12,173 nucleotides of DNA, from contig CAYYNT010000092.1 of NCBI GenBank assembly GCA_964473155.1, forward strand, positions 1 through 12,173, in the 5' to 3' direction. Source of the stretch: JAJFUG01 sp964473155. GTDB lineage: Bacteria; Gemmatimonadota; Glassbacteria; GWA2-58-10. A program made the translations under genes and the position numbers. The notes under the pieces are model-generated. The model ran no database searches. It saw only the letters and a list, made by a program, of their open reading frames with translations, and had not been told where the DNA came from. Numbering within the stretch: position 1 is the first letter of the stretch; each line of letters begins with the position of its first letter. Below, one piece after another: positions 1 through 6,873 of the stretch.

Positions 1-1105
1 CCGGCGTGCACTTGCAGGCGTGGTTGGGGTCGGTGCGGTAGCCGCAGGGACAGGGATTCATCGCACAGACAAGCATGAAACGGGCGGGGTAGGTGAGCGA
101 GCTCATCGAGCGGGTGATGCAGACTTCGCCATCCTCCAGGGGCTGACGGAGCACCTCCAGCACGTTGCGCCGGAACTCCGGCATCTCATCCAGGAACAGC
201 ACGCCGTTGTGCGCTACACTCACCTCTCCGGGCTTTGGAATGCGCCCTCCGCCGATTAGTCCGGCATCCGAGATGGTGTGGTGCGGGGCGCGGAACGGCC
301 GTGTCGCCACAAGCGACTGCGCGGCGCCGGTCAGCCCGGCCACGCTGTGGATGCGGGTGGTCTCGATAGCTTCCTGGAGGGTCATCCGGGGAAGGATTGT
401 CACCAGGCGGCGGGTGAGCATGGTCTTGCCCGATCCGGGCGGGCCGATAAGCATGACATTGTGGCCGCCGGCCGCCGCCACTTCCAGGGCGCGCTTGGCG
501 TGCTCCTGCCCCTTGACATCCGAGAAATCCACCGTATAACGGCTGTGGCTTTCGAACAATCCATCCAGGTCCACCCGCGTGGGAGGCAGGTCGCAGCGTC
601 CGGACAGGAAATCCGCCGCCTCGGAAAGAGAGCGGACGCCTATCACTTCCAGGCCCTCGACAACTGCCGCTTCCACCGCGTTATCGGCTGGCAGAACGAG
701 ACCTTTAAGCCCCAGTCTCCGGCAGCTTGCCGCCACCGGCAGCGCGCCGCGCACCGGTTTGACCGCCCCGTCCAGGCTCAACTCGCCCAGAACGAGGAAA
801 TCTTCCAGACGCCGGGCCTCGATCTGGCCGCTCGCCGCCAGAAGTCCCAGGGCGATCGGCAGGTCGAACGCGGCTCCCTCTTTCTTTACATCCGCCGGGG
901 CGAGGTTGATCGTAACCCTTTTGAGCGGGAACATGTAGCCGGTGTTGGCAATGGCGGAACTGACACGCTCGCGGCTTTCGCGGACAGCGTTGTCAGGCAG
1001 GCCAACCAGCGTGTAGGCGGGCAGTCCGGGGGCAATATCGGTTTCCACCTCCACGAGGTAGGCCTCGATGCCGATAATCGATCCGGAGAATACTTTGCTT
1101 AGCAA
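1..1105 (-). CDS. comM: ComM/YifB family Mg-chelatase-like AAA+ ATPase (partial, 3' end outside window)
   Basis: This is the N-terminal 368 residues of a protein of the ComM (YifB) family; the gene continues past the left edge. ComM proteins are cytoplasmic hexameric AAA+ helicase-like ATPases that promote branch migration during natural transformation in species where they have been studied. The translation opens with the family hallmark (LSKVFSGSIIGIEAYLVEVE, then GLPAYTLVGLPDNAVRESRER). It then shows LAPADVKKEG, the Walker A motif GPPGSGKT at residues 221-228, the Walker B motif LFLDE at 303-307, and the FMLVCAMNPCPCGY segment near the cut end. The start is a TTG at 1105-1103: it matches the usual family N-terminus and has GGGAG seven bases upstream, whereas no ATG fits. 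It lies 74 bases downstream of the actin-like gene on the same strand. The usual third partner, dprA, would lie outside the window. Family assignment is firm; a role in transformation here is inferred. Confidence 0.95.
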   Translation of the reverse strand, partial: MLSKVFSGSIIGIEAYLVEVETDIAPGLPAYTLVGLPDNAVRESRERVSSAIANTGYMFPLKRVTINLAPADVKKEGAAFDLPIALGLLAASGQIEARRLEDFLVLGELSLDGAVKPVRGALPVAASCRRLGLKGLVLPADNAVEAAVVEGLEVIGVRSLSEAADFLSGRCDLPPTRVDLDGLFESHSRYTVDFSDVKGQEHAKRALEVAAAGGHNVMLIGPPGSGKTMLTRRLVTILPRMTLQEAIETTRIHSVAGLTGAAQSLVATRPFRAPHHTISDAGLIGGGRIPKPGEVSVAHNGVLFLDEMPEFRRNVLEVLRQPLEDGEVCITRSMSSLTYPARFMLVCAMNPCPCGYRTDPNHACKCTP

Positions 1106-1112
1106 TATTGAT

Positions 1113-1129
1113 CTCCCGAACAGCGGGAG
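1113..1129 (-). promoter_or_regulatory. Hairpin sequestering the comM ribosome binding site
   Basis: A perfect 6-bp inverted repeat (CTCCCG, 5-base loop, CGGGAG) sits just upstream of the comM TTG start. Its 3' arm contains the GGGAG Shine-Dalgarno sequence. The site is seen directly; that folding lowers translation of comM, or couples it to the upstream gene, is inference. The stem is short and may be chance. Confidence 0.4.
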
Positions 1130-1179
1130 GCGCGGGTTCGGCGTTTATCATCCATATCAGCCTGAATGCGGCGCGCCGA

Positions 1180-2259
1180 TCAGGCCCCGGCTTCCTCCTG
1201 GACGGTTTCCGAGGACTCGGACTGTGGGCCGGTCTCGCGTCTTTTTTCCATCAGGTCTATATACTTGGCGTATTTTAGATAGCCGATCACGTTGCCCAGT
1301 CGCTGGTCGGTGTCGGTGGAAACCATCCTGGTGCGCCCCTCGATAAGCTCCTCGAGCGCGGGGGCCAGGTCGGCGCTGCCGCCTCCGGCAAGCAGAATGA
1401 ATTCCAGGTCCCAGTCATCCGCCCAGAGACGTTCCATATCGCTTACGATTGCGGTGGCAAGCTGACGGATCACCTGCTCGCGCAGTTCCACCAGCGACAT
1501 CTCGCTGCCGCGGATTCGTATCTGACCCTTGCGCACCGGATCGAAAAGACGGAACAACTCGACATTCACGCCGGTCTGCTCAAGTATCTTACGGCTGATC
1601 AGTGAAAAGGCTTTTGATATTCCGGTGTCGGTAGTGCGGCTGCCGCGCTCGATATAGCGAAGGCGGTCCGTGATCGTGTAATCCGTGGTGCGGAAGCCGA
1701 TGTCAATCACTCCGAATTTCTGGCGGGCCACATCGCGGTCCACGATCCGTCCGTGGTCATTCATCAGCAGGTTGAAAACCGAGCCAAAGGGCTGAGGCAA
1801 TACCCTTACCCGCCTGATTTCCAGGGATTTTTCCTGTTCCTGCTCCTCGCGGGAATGAAGGACCACGTGATGAACCCCTTCCAGCATCTGGACATAGCGG
1901 GCGCGCTGCTGCTTGAAATAGCGGATGGGAAGGCCGGTGACAAGACTTATCTCCCGGCTCGTGCTGCCGGTGAAGCAGGCCGTGGCTGTCAGGGCCATCA
2001 CTTTGGCGAAATTGGTCAGCAGGGTGTTCTGATCGAGCGTGAACTCGCGCACGTTCGACTGCTTTTCGGCCATGTCGCCAACATAGTAATCCCGGCCATC
2101 CACCATGATATGAAGATTCTCGAGAGCGCCTCCCTCGGAGAACCCGGACTGGAACTGGATATCGGTTGCATCTCCCAGAATGGACTTGAAAATTATTGAA
2201 CGCTCGCCGTTGTAGGCTTTCGTGTATCCAAATCCGACATCTACACCCAGATAATCCAT
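1180..2259 (-). CDS. ParM/StbA-type actin-like ATPase
   Basis: This is a 359-residue actin-fold ATPase, the usual length for ParM/StbA-like filament proteins. The phosphate-1 loop is DVGFGYTK (residues 7-14), the phosphate-2 loop is VIDIGFRTTD (184-193), and the adenosine motif is AGGGSADL (291-298). VTGLPIRYF (108-115) matches the conserved GLP segment of this group. Known relatives form filaments that segregate plasmids, together with a small DNA-binding adaptor (ParR) and a centromere repeat. Neither is seen here, and the flanking genes are chromosomal housekeeping genes. The ATG at 2259 is chosen because AAGGAG lies six bases upstream; a TTG two codons earlier would abut that site. The C-terminal tail (about 340-359) is polar and glutamate-rich, probably disordered. 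It sits 38 bases after yraN and 74 bases before comM on the same strand. MreB and FtsA are less likely given the loop sequences and length. The cellular role is unknown. Confidence 0.85.
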   Translation of the reverse strand: MDYLGVDVGFGYTKAYNGERSIIFKSILGDATDIQFQSGFSEGGALENLHIMVDGRDYYVGDMAEKQSNVREFTLDQNTLLTNFAKVMALTATACFTGSTSREISLVTGLPIRYFKQQRARYVQMLEGVHHVVLHSREEQEQEKSLEIRRVRVLPQPFGSVFNLLMNDHGRIVDRDVARQKFGVIDIGFRTTDYTITDRLRYIERGSRTTDTGISKAFSLISRKILEQTGVNVELFRLFDPVRKGQIRIRGSEMSLVELREQVIRQLATAIVSDMERLWADDWDLEFILLAGGGSADLAPALEELIEGRTRMVSTDTDQRLGNVIGYLKYAKYIDLMEKRRETGPQSESSETVQEEAGA

Positions 2260-2265
2260 GGGCAA

Positions 2266-2271
2266 CTCCTT
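2266..2271 (-). promoter_or_regulatory. Ribosome binding site of the actin-like gene
   Basis: AAGGAG on the minus strand lies six bases before the ATG at 2259. It decides that start over the in-frame TTG at 2265, which would directly touch the site. Confidence 0.75.
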
Positions 2272-2297
2272 ACAGTGTGGAGGAGCAGGTATTCCGG

Positions 2298-2669
2298 TCA
2301 GGGACGGAAAGCGTCCTCGATATGTTCCAGTTCAACTGAACCTTTACAGTCAGGCGGGTGCAGCAGGATAACATCGAAACGGTATGTGTTGTCCGGACCG
2401 CCGTGGCCATGTTCGAGCAGCCAGCCCTCGGCCGCAGCCACCAGGTTGCGCCTCTTGCGGAAGTCCACGGCCAGACTGGCCGGTCCGTACTTACGGTTCA
2501 GGCGGCGCTTGACCTCGACAAACACAGTAAGACATCCCTGTTCGGCTACCAGGTCTATTTCCTTGTGGCCGAACCGCCAGCGCCGCTCCAGGATACGGAA
2601 CCCGCGGGAAATAAGATATCGGGCGGCTTCATCCTCGCCCTCCATGCCTTTTTGCTGGGTTCCTCTCAC
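2298..2669 (-). CDS. yraN: YraN family (UPF0102) nuclease-fold protein
   Basis: This 123-residue protein belongs to the YraN/UPF0102 family, which has a restriction-endonuclease-like fold; its biochemical role is poorly established. The family pattern is clear: KGMEGEDEAARYLISRGF (residues 7-24), RILERRWR, then KEIDLVA (36-42, with E37 and D39) and VFVEVKRR (49-56, E52 and K54), which form the PD-(D/E)xK-like core, and YRFDVI near 96-101. Length is typical. The GTG at 2669 is preferred because the conserved G-x-x-GED segment lies only seven residues in. The ribosome binding site is weak, and an ATG at 2645 (nine codons shorter) would cut into that segment. No earlier usable start exists before a stop at about 2735. 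It ends 38 bases before the actin-like gene. Adjacency of yraN to comM is common in bacteria, here interrupted by one gene. Confidence 0.93.
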   Translation of the reverse strand: MRGTQQKGMEGEDEAARYLISRGFRILERRWRFGHKEIDLVAEQGCLTVFVEVKRRLNRKYGPASLAVDFRKRRNLVAAAEGWLLEHGHGGPDNTYRFDVILLHPPDCKGSVELEHIEDAFRP

Positions 2670-2721
2670 CTGGTTTTTCCGGGAGACGCTGTCTCTTCTC
2701 TGCTCAATATTTCGACTGCAT

Positions 2722-2746
2722 CCGGAATTACTTTATCAAATTCCAG
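2722..2746. repeat. Inverted repeat between the lipoprotein gene and yraN
   Basis: An inverted repeat (CCGGAATT, 9-base loop, AATTCCAG) forms an 8-bp stem with one G-T wobble pair. It lies 35-60 bases after the lipoprotein stop codon on the minus strand. No T-run follows, so it is not a standard intrinsic terminator. It might stabilise an mRNA 3' end or mark an operon boundary. It may equally have no function. Confidence 0.4.
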
Positions 2747-2784
2747 CGAGTCTTACAACAATAAAGTTCAAACCGCTCGTATTC

Positions 2785-3786
2785 CTATCCTCTCAACTCG
2801 CTGATGTGTTCAAGTTTCGATTGGTAGCCACGCAGAATCTCATAGCGCCAGAGGCTGAAATAGGCAGGAAGCGTGCCCTCGCGCGAATTCTTGGTGATAT
2901 AGTAAATGTCCGCGATCTGCTCCGGCTTCATATTGAACTGTTTGGCTATCCCTTCCCAGATTTCGGGGAGTTTTTCCTCCCATTTGTCTTCGCCCAGCTC
3001 CTGGCGCGCCGCCATGATCTGGTTCTCGACTATTCCGAAAACTTCGATGCTTGTCGCTTCGAAGCTATCTAACATGCGGTTCCAGAGGAAATAACGAAGG
3101 TATGTCTCACGGGAATTCTTGCCCGACATGAAACGCACCCGGTTTTCCGCCAGTGGAAAGTCCTCCGGATCGCGCTTGAAGACAAGCAGATAATGCTTAA
3201 GAGCCTGTTCCCAGTCACCCCCAGTGAACAGCTTTTCCGCTTTCAGGAACTGGAACCGGCTCATTTTTCGGAAGGACGCCATGACGCCCGGGAAACGGAA
3301 CTCAAGGCGATCATAAATCTCGCCCTGGGACGAAATCTGCTCGAGATATTCATCATATCCGTTCTGAAGCAGCACCATCTTGTAGGCAGTGGGTTCGATA
3401 ACCGGGATTGATCCCCGGCTCAGACTGTCGGCGCGAGACCATTCCAGATCGCCGGTCACCCAGTCGCCCTTGACCGCGGCCTCAAGGGCCAGGCCGGCAT
3501 GGTGATCCATAAGGAACACCTGCATGATGCTCATCTTTTCATGGTACTGCAAACGTTCGGCTTCAGTCACCAGGGTTTCACGGCTGCGCTGAAAATCCAG
3601 AGTGTTCAGGAAAAATGCCAGGCTCTCGCGGGCGAATTTTACTTTCCGTTCAGTATCTCCCTCTTTTGCCTGAAGAGTCTGCCATCGTTCGATTCTCTTG
3701 TTCAGACGGTTGACATTCAGACGGCAGCCGGAGGCCGCCGCTGTCAGGGCAAGAAGCAACAGTAGAAGTACAGGCTTTCTCATCAT
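2785..3786 (-). CDS. Predicted lipoprotein of unrecognised family
   Basis: I do not recognise this 333-residue protein. It begins with a lipoprotein signal peptide: MMRK, a run of leucines, then the lipobox AASGC with the acylated cysteine at residue 21. It is thus probably anchored in the outer or inner membrane and faces the periplasm. The rest is rich in charged and aromatic residues and looks almost entirely helical. FLKAEKLFTGGDWEQALKHY (about 180-199) resembles one helical TPR-like hairpin, but no regular repeat array is obvious. The ATG at 3786 has AAGGA seven bases upstream; the adjacent second ATG is also possible. The start lies only 33 bases after the uvrA stop, with no terminator visible between, so co-transcription with uvrA is likely. 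An assembly or cell-envelope role is conceivable, but nothing in the sequence shows it. Confidence 0.85.
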   Translation of the reverse strand: MMRKPVLLLLLLALTAAASGCRLNVNRLNKRIERWQTLQAKEGDTERKVKFARESLAFFLNTLDFQRSRETLVTEAERLQYHEKMSIMQVFLMDHHAGLALEAAVKGDWVTGDLEWSRADSLSRGSIPVIEPTAYKMVLLQNGYDEYLEQISSQGEIYDRLEFRFPGVMASFRKMSRFQFLKAEKLFTGGDWEQALKHYLLVFKRDPEDFPLAENRVRFMSGKNSRETYLRYFLWNRMLDSFEATSIEVFGIVENQIMAARQELGEDKWEEKLPEIWEGIAKQFNMKPEQIADIYYITKNSREGTLPAYFSLWRYEILRGYQSKLEHISELRG

Positions 3787-3819
3787 CTTGCATTCCTTGC
3801 TTTGCGGTTCAATAATTGT

Positions 3820-6684
3820 TCATCGATGGCCGGTTCCGGCCGGATTGCCATCGAGCAGCGGCTTGAGGTAATGTCCGGTCTGCGAACCGGAGACATCAAT
3901 CAGTTCTTCAGGGCTGCAGGCGGCCAGCACCAGCCCTCCGTTATCTCCTCCGCCCGGGCCCAGGTCAATAATGTAATCGGCTGTCTTGATAACCTCAAGA
4001 TTATGTTCTATCACGATGACCGTGTTGCCCAGGTCCACCAGACGGTGCAGAACGCCAAGCAGCAGCGCCACATCATGGAAATGAAGCCCTGTGGTGGGTT
4101 CATCCAGAATGTAGACAGTCCGTCCCGTGGAGCGTTTATTAAGCTCGCTGGCCAGTTTCACGCGCTGGGCCTCGCCCCCCGAGAGCGTAGTGGCGCTCTG
4201 GCCCAGGTGAATGTAGCCCAGTCCGACCTGACTGAGGGTTTCCAGCTTGGTCTGGATCGCCGGGATGTTCCGGAAAAAATCCAACGCCTCGTCCACTGTC
4301 ATTTCCAGCACATCCGCAATCGAGCGCCCCTTGAAAGTGACCTCGAGGGTTTCGCGGTTGTATCTCTTGCCGCGGCATTGCTCGCAAACCACGTACACAT
4401 CGGGCAGAAAGTGCATCTCTATCTTCACCAGCCCGTCCCCCTGGCAGGCCTCACAGCGTCCTCCCCTCACGTTGAAACTGAACCGTCCGGGCTGATATCC
4501 CCTTATTTTGGCCTCCGGCAGTTCGCAGAACACCTCGCGGATCGGCCCGAAAACGCCCGTATAAGTGGCCGGATTGGAACGCGGCGTCCGCCCGATGGGT
4601 CCCTGATCCACATCGATAACCTTGTCGATATGCTGCAGGCCCTGTATCGAGTCGACTTCTCCCGGAGAAAGTCTGGAGCCGTAAAGGTGGCGCGCCAGAT
4701 GGCTGTGAAGGACATCCTCCACAAGGCTGCTTTTCCCGGAGCCTGAAACGCCGGTGACACAGATGAAACATCCCAGCGGGAAAGAGACATCGATGCCGCG
4801 AAGATTATTGGCGCGCGCCCCTCGCACCTCGATCCTGGAGCCGTTGCCCGGACGGCGTTTCCGGGGAACGGAAATGAATCGTTCCCCTCGCAGATAAGCT
4901 CCGGTCAGGGACTCTTTTTCCGCCATCAGGTCCCCGACTGTCCCCTGGGCCACGATCAGCCCGCCGTGCTTGCCTGCCCCAGGGCCCAGGTCGATCAGAT
5001 GATCGGCGGCGCGGATCGTTTCCTCATCGTGCTCGACCACAATCACCGTGTTGCCCTGGTCCCGCAGACGGCAGAGCGTTTCGATCAGGCGCTTGTTGTC
5101 GCACTGATGCAGGCCGATTGAGGGTTCGTCCAAAATATACAAAACTCCCACCAGGTGCGAGCCGATCTGCGTGGCCAGACGGATACGCTGGGCCTCGCCG
5201 CCGGAAAGGGTTTCGGACTGGCGTTCAAGAGTCAGATAGTCCAGTCCGACATCCACGAGAAAAGATAGCCGCTCGCGTATCTCCTTGAGCACCTGACGGG
5301 ATATCTCGGCCTGGCGGGGACTCAGTTGCATTTCGTGGAACGTCGCCGCCAGCCGTCCTATGGGTGCGCTGATAACTTCTCCAATGGTCCAGCGGTCCAC
5401 TTTCACGGCCAGGGCCTGCGGTTTCAGGCGTTTGCCCTGGCAGAACGGGCAGGGCCGGGCGCGCATGTATTCCTCTATCTGGGTCTTCACCGCCGGGCTG
5501 GTCGTCTCATAATACCGGCGGTTGAGGCTCTGCAGCACGCCCTCGAAACGGTTCGTGTACTCACCCTTGAATTTGCTGGATGCGTACTTGACTGTTATCT
5601 CATCCAGTCCTGAACCGTAAAGGATTACACGTTGAGCATTTTCCGGCAGTTCGCTCCAGGGATCTTTAAGGTTGAAACCGTAATGTCCGGCCAGGGCCGG
5701 AAGCACAGAGGTCAGGATTGAGCCGGAAGGTTCACCCCAGGGCTTTATCACGCCTTCGAGTATCGACAGCCGGGCATCCCCCAGCACAAGCCCGGGGTCG
5801 GTTTCCATCCTTACGCCGAGTCCGCCGCAGGCTTCACAGGCGCCGTAGGGACTGTTGAAGCTGAACATGCGGGGGCTCAGCTCCTCGTAGCTTATGCCGC
5901 AATCGTGGCAGGCCAGCTCCTCGCTGAAAATCTCCTCGCGTTCCTCCGGATGGATCACCTTGACCAGACCGCCCGAAAGAGAGGCCGCTGTCTCCACCGA
6001 ATCCGCCAGGCGGTTGCGGTTGACATCGGACAGACGAAGCCGGTCAACCACCACCTCGATATCGTGCTTCCTGTTCTTGTCCAGTGCCGGGACTTCCTCG
6101 ATCCGGTGCATCGTCCCGTCCACCCGCACCCTGACGAAACCTTTTTTGCGGCTCTGCTCGAATATTTCGCGGTATTCGCCCTTTCGTCCGCGCACCAGAG
6201 GCGACATGATAGTCACCTGGGAGTCGGGCGGGTTCTGCTCGTAAAGAAGGCTGACTATCTGGCTGGCGCTCTGTTTCTCGATCCGCTTTCCGCACTGATG
6301 ACAGTGCTGCACGCCGGCGCGGGCAAACAGCAGCCGGAGGTAATCGTAGATTTCTGTTATTGTCCCTACAGTGGAGCGAGGATTGCGGCTTGTGCTTTTC
6401 TGTTCGATCGAGATCGCCGGAGAAAGTCCGTCGATGAAGTCCACATCCGGTTTGTCCATCAGCCCGAGGAACTGGCGCGCATATGCCGACAGGCTTTCCA
6501 CGTAACGGCGCTGTCCCTCGGCGTAGATCGTGTCGAAAGCCAGCGAGCTTTTGCCGCTTCCCGAAAGCCCGGTAAGCACGGTCAGCCGTCCGCGGGGTAT
6601 CCGTACATTTATATTCTGAAGGTTGTGTTCGCGCGCGCCCTTGACCACCAGCCAGTCGCCGCTTTTTTCCCTCTCCACGCCCAT
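3820..6684 (-). CDS. uvrA: UvrA, excinuclease ABC subunit A
   Basis: This is a complete 954-residue UvrA, the damage-recognition ATPase of nucleotide excision repair; it works as a dimer with UvrB in the cytoplasm. The first ABC module has Walker A GLSGSGKS (39-46), signature LSGGE (493-497) and Walker B LYILDE (515-520). The second has GVSGSGKS (645-652), LSGGE (834-838) and VYILDE (857-862). The zinc modules are intact: C259/C262/C283/C286 within the first half, and C744/C747/C767/C770 in the second. A further conserved CxxC lies at C128/C131. The glycine-rich GPGGGDNGG lies near the C-terminus. The ATG at 6684 gives the standard opening before VVKGAREHNLQN; its ribosome binding site is poor. 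It is transcribed divergently from the GH123-type gene and is followed after 33 bases by a lipoprotein gene. I saw no convincing LexA box in the upstream region. Confidence 0.98.
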   Translation of the reverse strand: MGVEREKSGDWLVVKGAREHNLQNINVRIPRGRLTVLTGLSGSGKSSLAFDTIYAEGQRRYVESLSAYARQFLGLMDKPDVDFIDGLSPAISIEQKSTSRNPRSTVGTITEIYDYLRLLFARAGVQHCHQCGKRIEKQSASQIVSLLYEQNPPDSQVTIMSPLVRGRKGEYREIFEQSRKKGFVRVRVDGTMHRIEEVPALDKNRKHDIEVVVDRLRLSDVNRNRLADSVETAASLSGGLVKVIHPEEREEIFSEELACHDCGISYEELSPRMFSFNSPYGACEACGGLGVRMETDPGLVLGDARLSILEGVIKPWGEPSGSILTSVLPALAGHYGFNLKDPWSELPENAQRVILYGSGLDEITVKYASSKFKGEYTNRFEGVLQSLNRRYYETTSPAVKTQIEEYMRARPCPFCQGKRLKPQALAVKVDRWTIGEVISAPIGRLAATFHEMQLSPRQAEISRQVLKEIRERLSFLVDVGLDYLTLERQSETLSGGEAQRIRLATQIGSHLVGVLYILDEPSIGLHQCDNKRLIETLCRLRDQGNTVIVVEHDEETIRAADHLIDLGPGAGKHGGLIVAQGTVGDLMAEKESLTGAYLRGERFISVPRKRRPGNGSRIEVRGARANNLRGIDVSFPLGCFICVTGVSGSGKSSLVEDVLHSHLARHLYGSRLSPGEVDSIQGLQHIDKVIDVDQGPIGRTPRSNPATYTGVFGPIREVFCELPEAKIRGYQPGRFSFNVRGGRCEACQGDGLVKIEMHFLPDVYVVCEQCRGKRYNRETLEVTFKGRSIADVLEMTVDEALDFFRNIPAIQTKLETLSQVGLGYIHLGQSATTLSGGEAQRVKLASELNKRSTGRTVYILDEPTTGLHFHDVALLLGVLHRLVDLGNTVIVIEHNLEVIKTADYIIDLGPGGGDNGGLVLAACSPEELIDVSGSQTGHYLKPLLDGNPAGTGHR

Positions 6685-6735
6685 CCTGCCATCCGGTTCA
6701 GTTTATTCTCGTATTCAGCGGATTAAACTGATAAA

Positions 6736-6762
6736 TTTATAAGCGATATATAGTTTTGTCAA
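6736..6762 (-). promoter_or_regulatory. Candidate sigma-70-type promoter for uvrA
   Basis: On the minus strand a consensus TTGACA (6762-6757) is followed after 15 bases by TATAAA (6741-6736), or after 17 bases by the weaker TAAATT. This sits about 50 bases upstream of the uvrA start in an AT-rich island. A second TTTGACA lies 18 bases further upstream (6780-6775) but has no good -10 partner. The spacing is not ideal, so the exact promoter is uncertain. Confidence 0.4.
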
Positions 6763-6863
6763 AGCTCTCAGCAGTGTCAAAATCAATTGTAATTATTGTG
6801 GTTAGATTGAAAATTCAGGTTATTACCCAATGTTCTCCGGATGTCAGGTGTTCACTCAACCAC

Positions 6864-6868
6864 GGGAG
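6864..6868 (+). promoter_or_regulatory. Ribosome binding site of the GH123-type lipoprotein gene
   Basis: GGGAG lies five bases before the ATG at 6874. It decides that start over the in-frame ATG at 6841, which has no such site and would place eleven non-hydrophobic residues ahead of the signal peptide. Confidence 0.7.
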
Positions 6869-6873
6869 ACAAA

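Noticed and set aside
278..1102. A 274-codon plus-strand open frame opposite comM
   Set aside because: The minus-strand frame encodes unmistakable ComM motifs across the same bases, so this is a shadow.
2266..2297. Centromere-like repeats beside the actin-like gene, as expected for a ParM partition system
   Set aside because: The spacers on both sides (2260-2297 and 1106-1179) were read and contain no direct-repeat array.
3802..4746. A 314-codon open frame on the plus strand opposite uvrA
   Set aside because: It overlaps the conserved C-terminal half of uvrA and has no recognisable domain; it is an antisense shadow.
6841..6873. An upstream ATG for the GH123-type lipoprotein
   Set aside because: The ATG at 6874 has GGGAG five bases before it and gives a proper signal peptide; the earlier start has neither.
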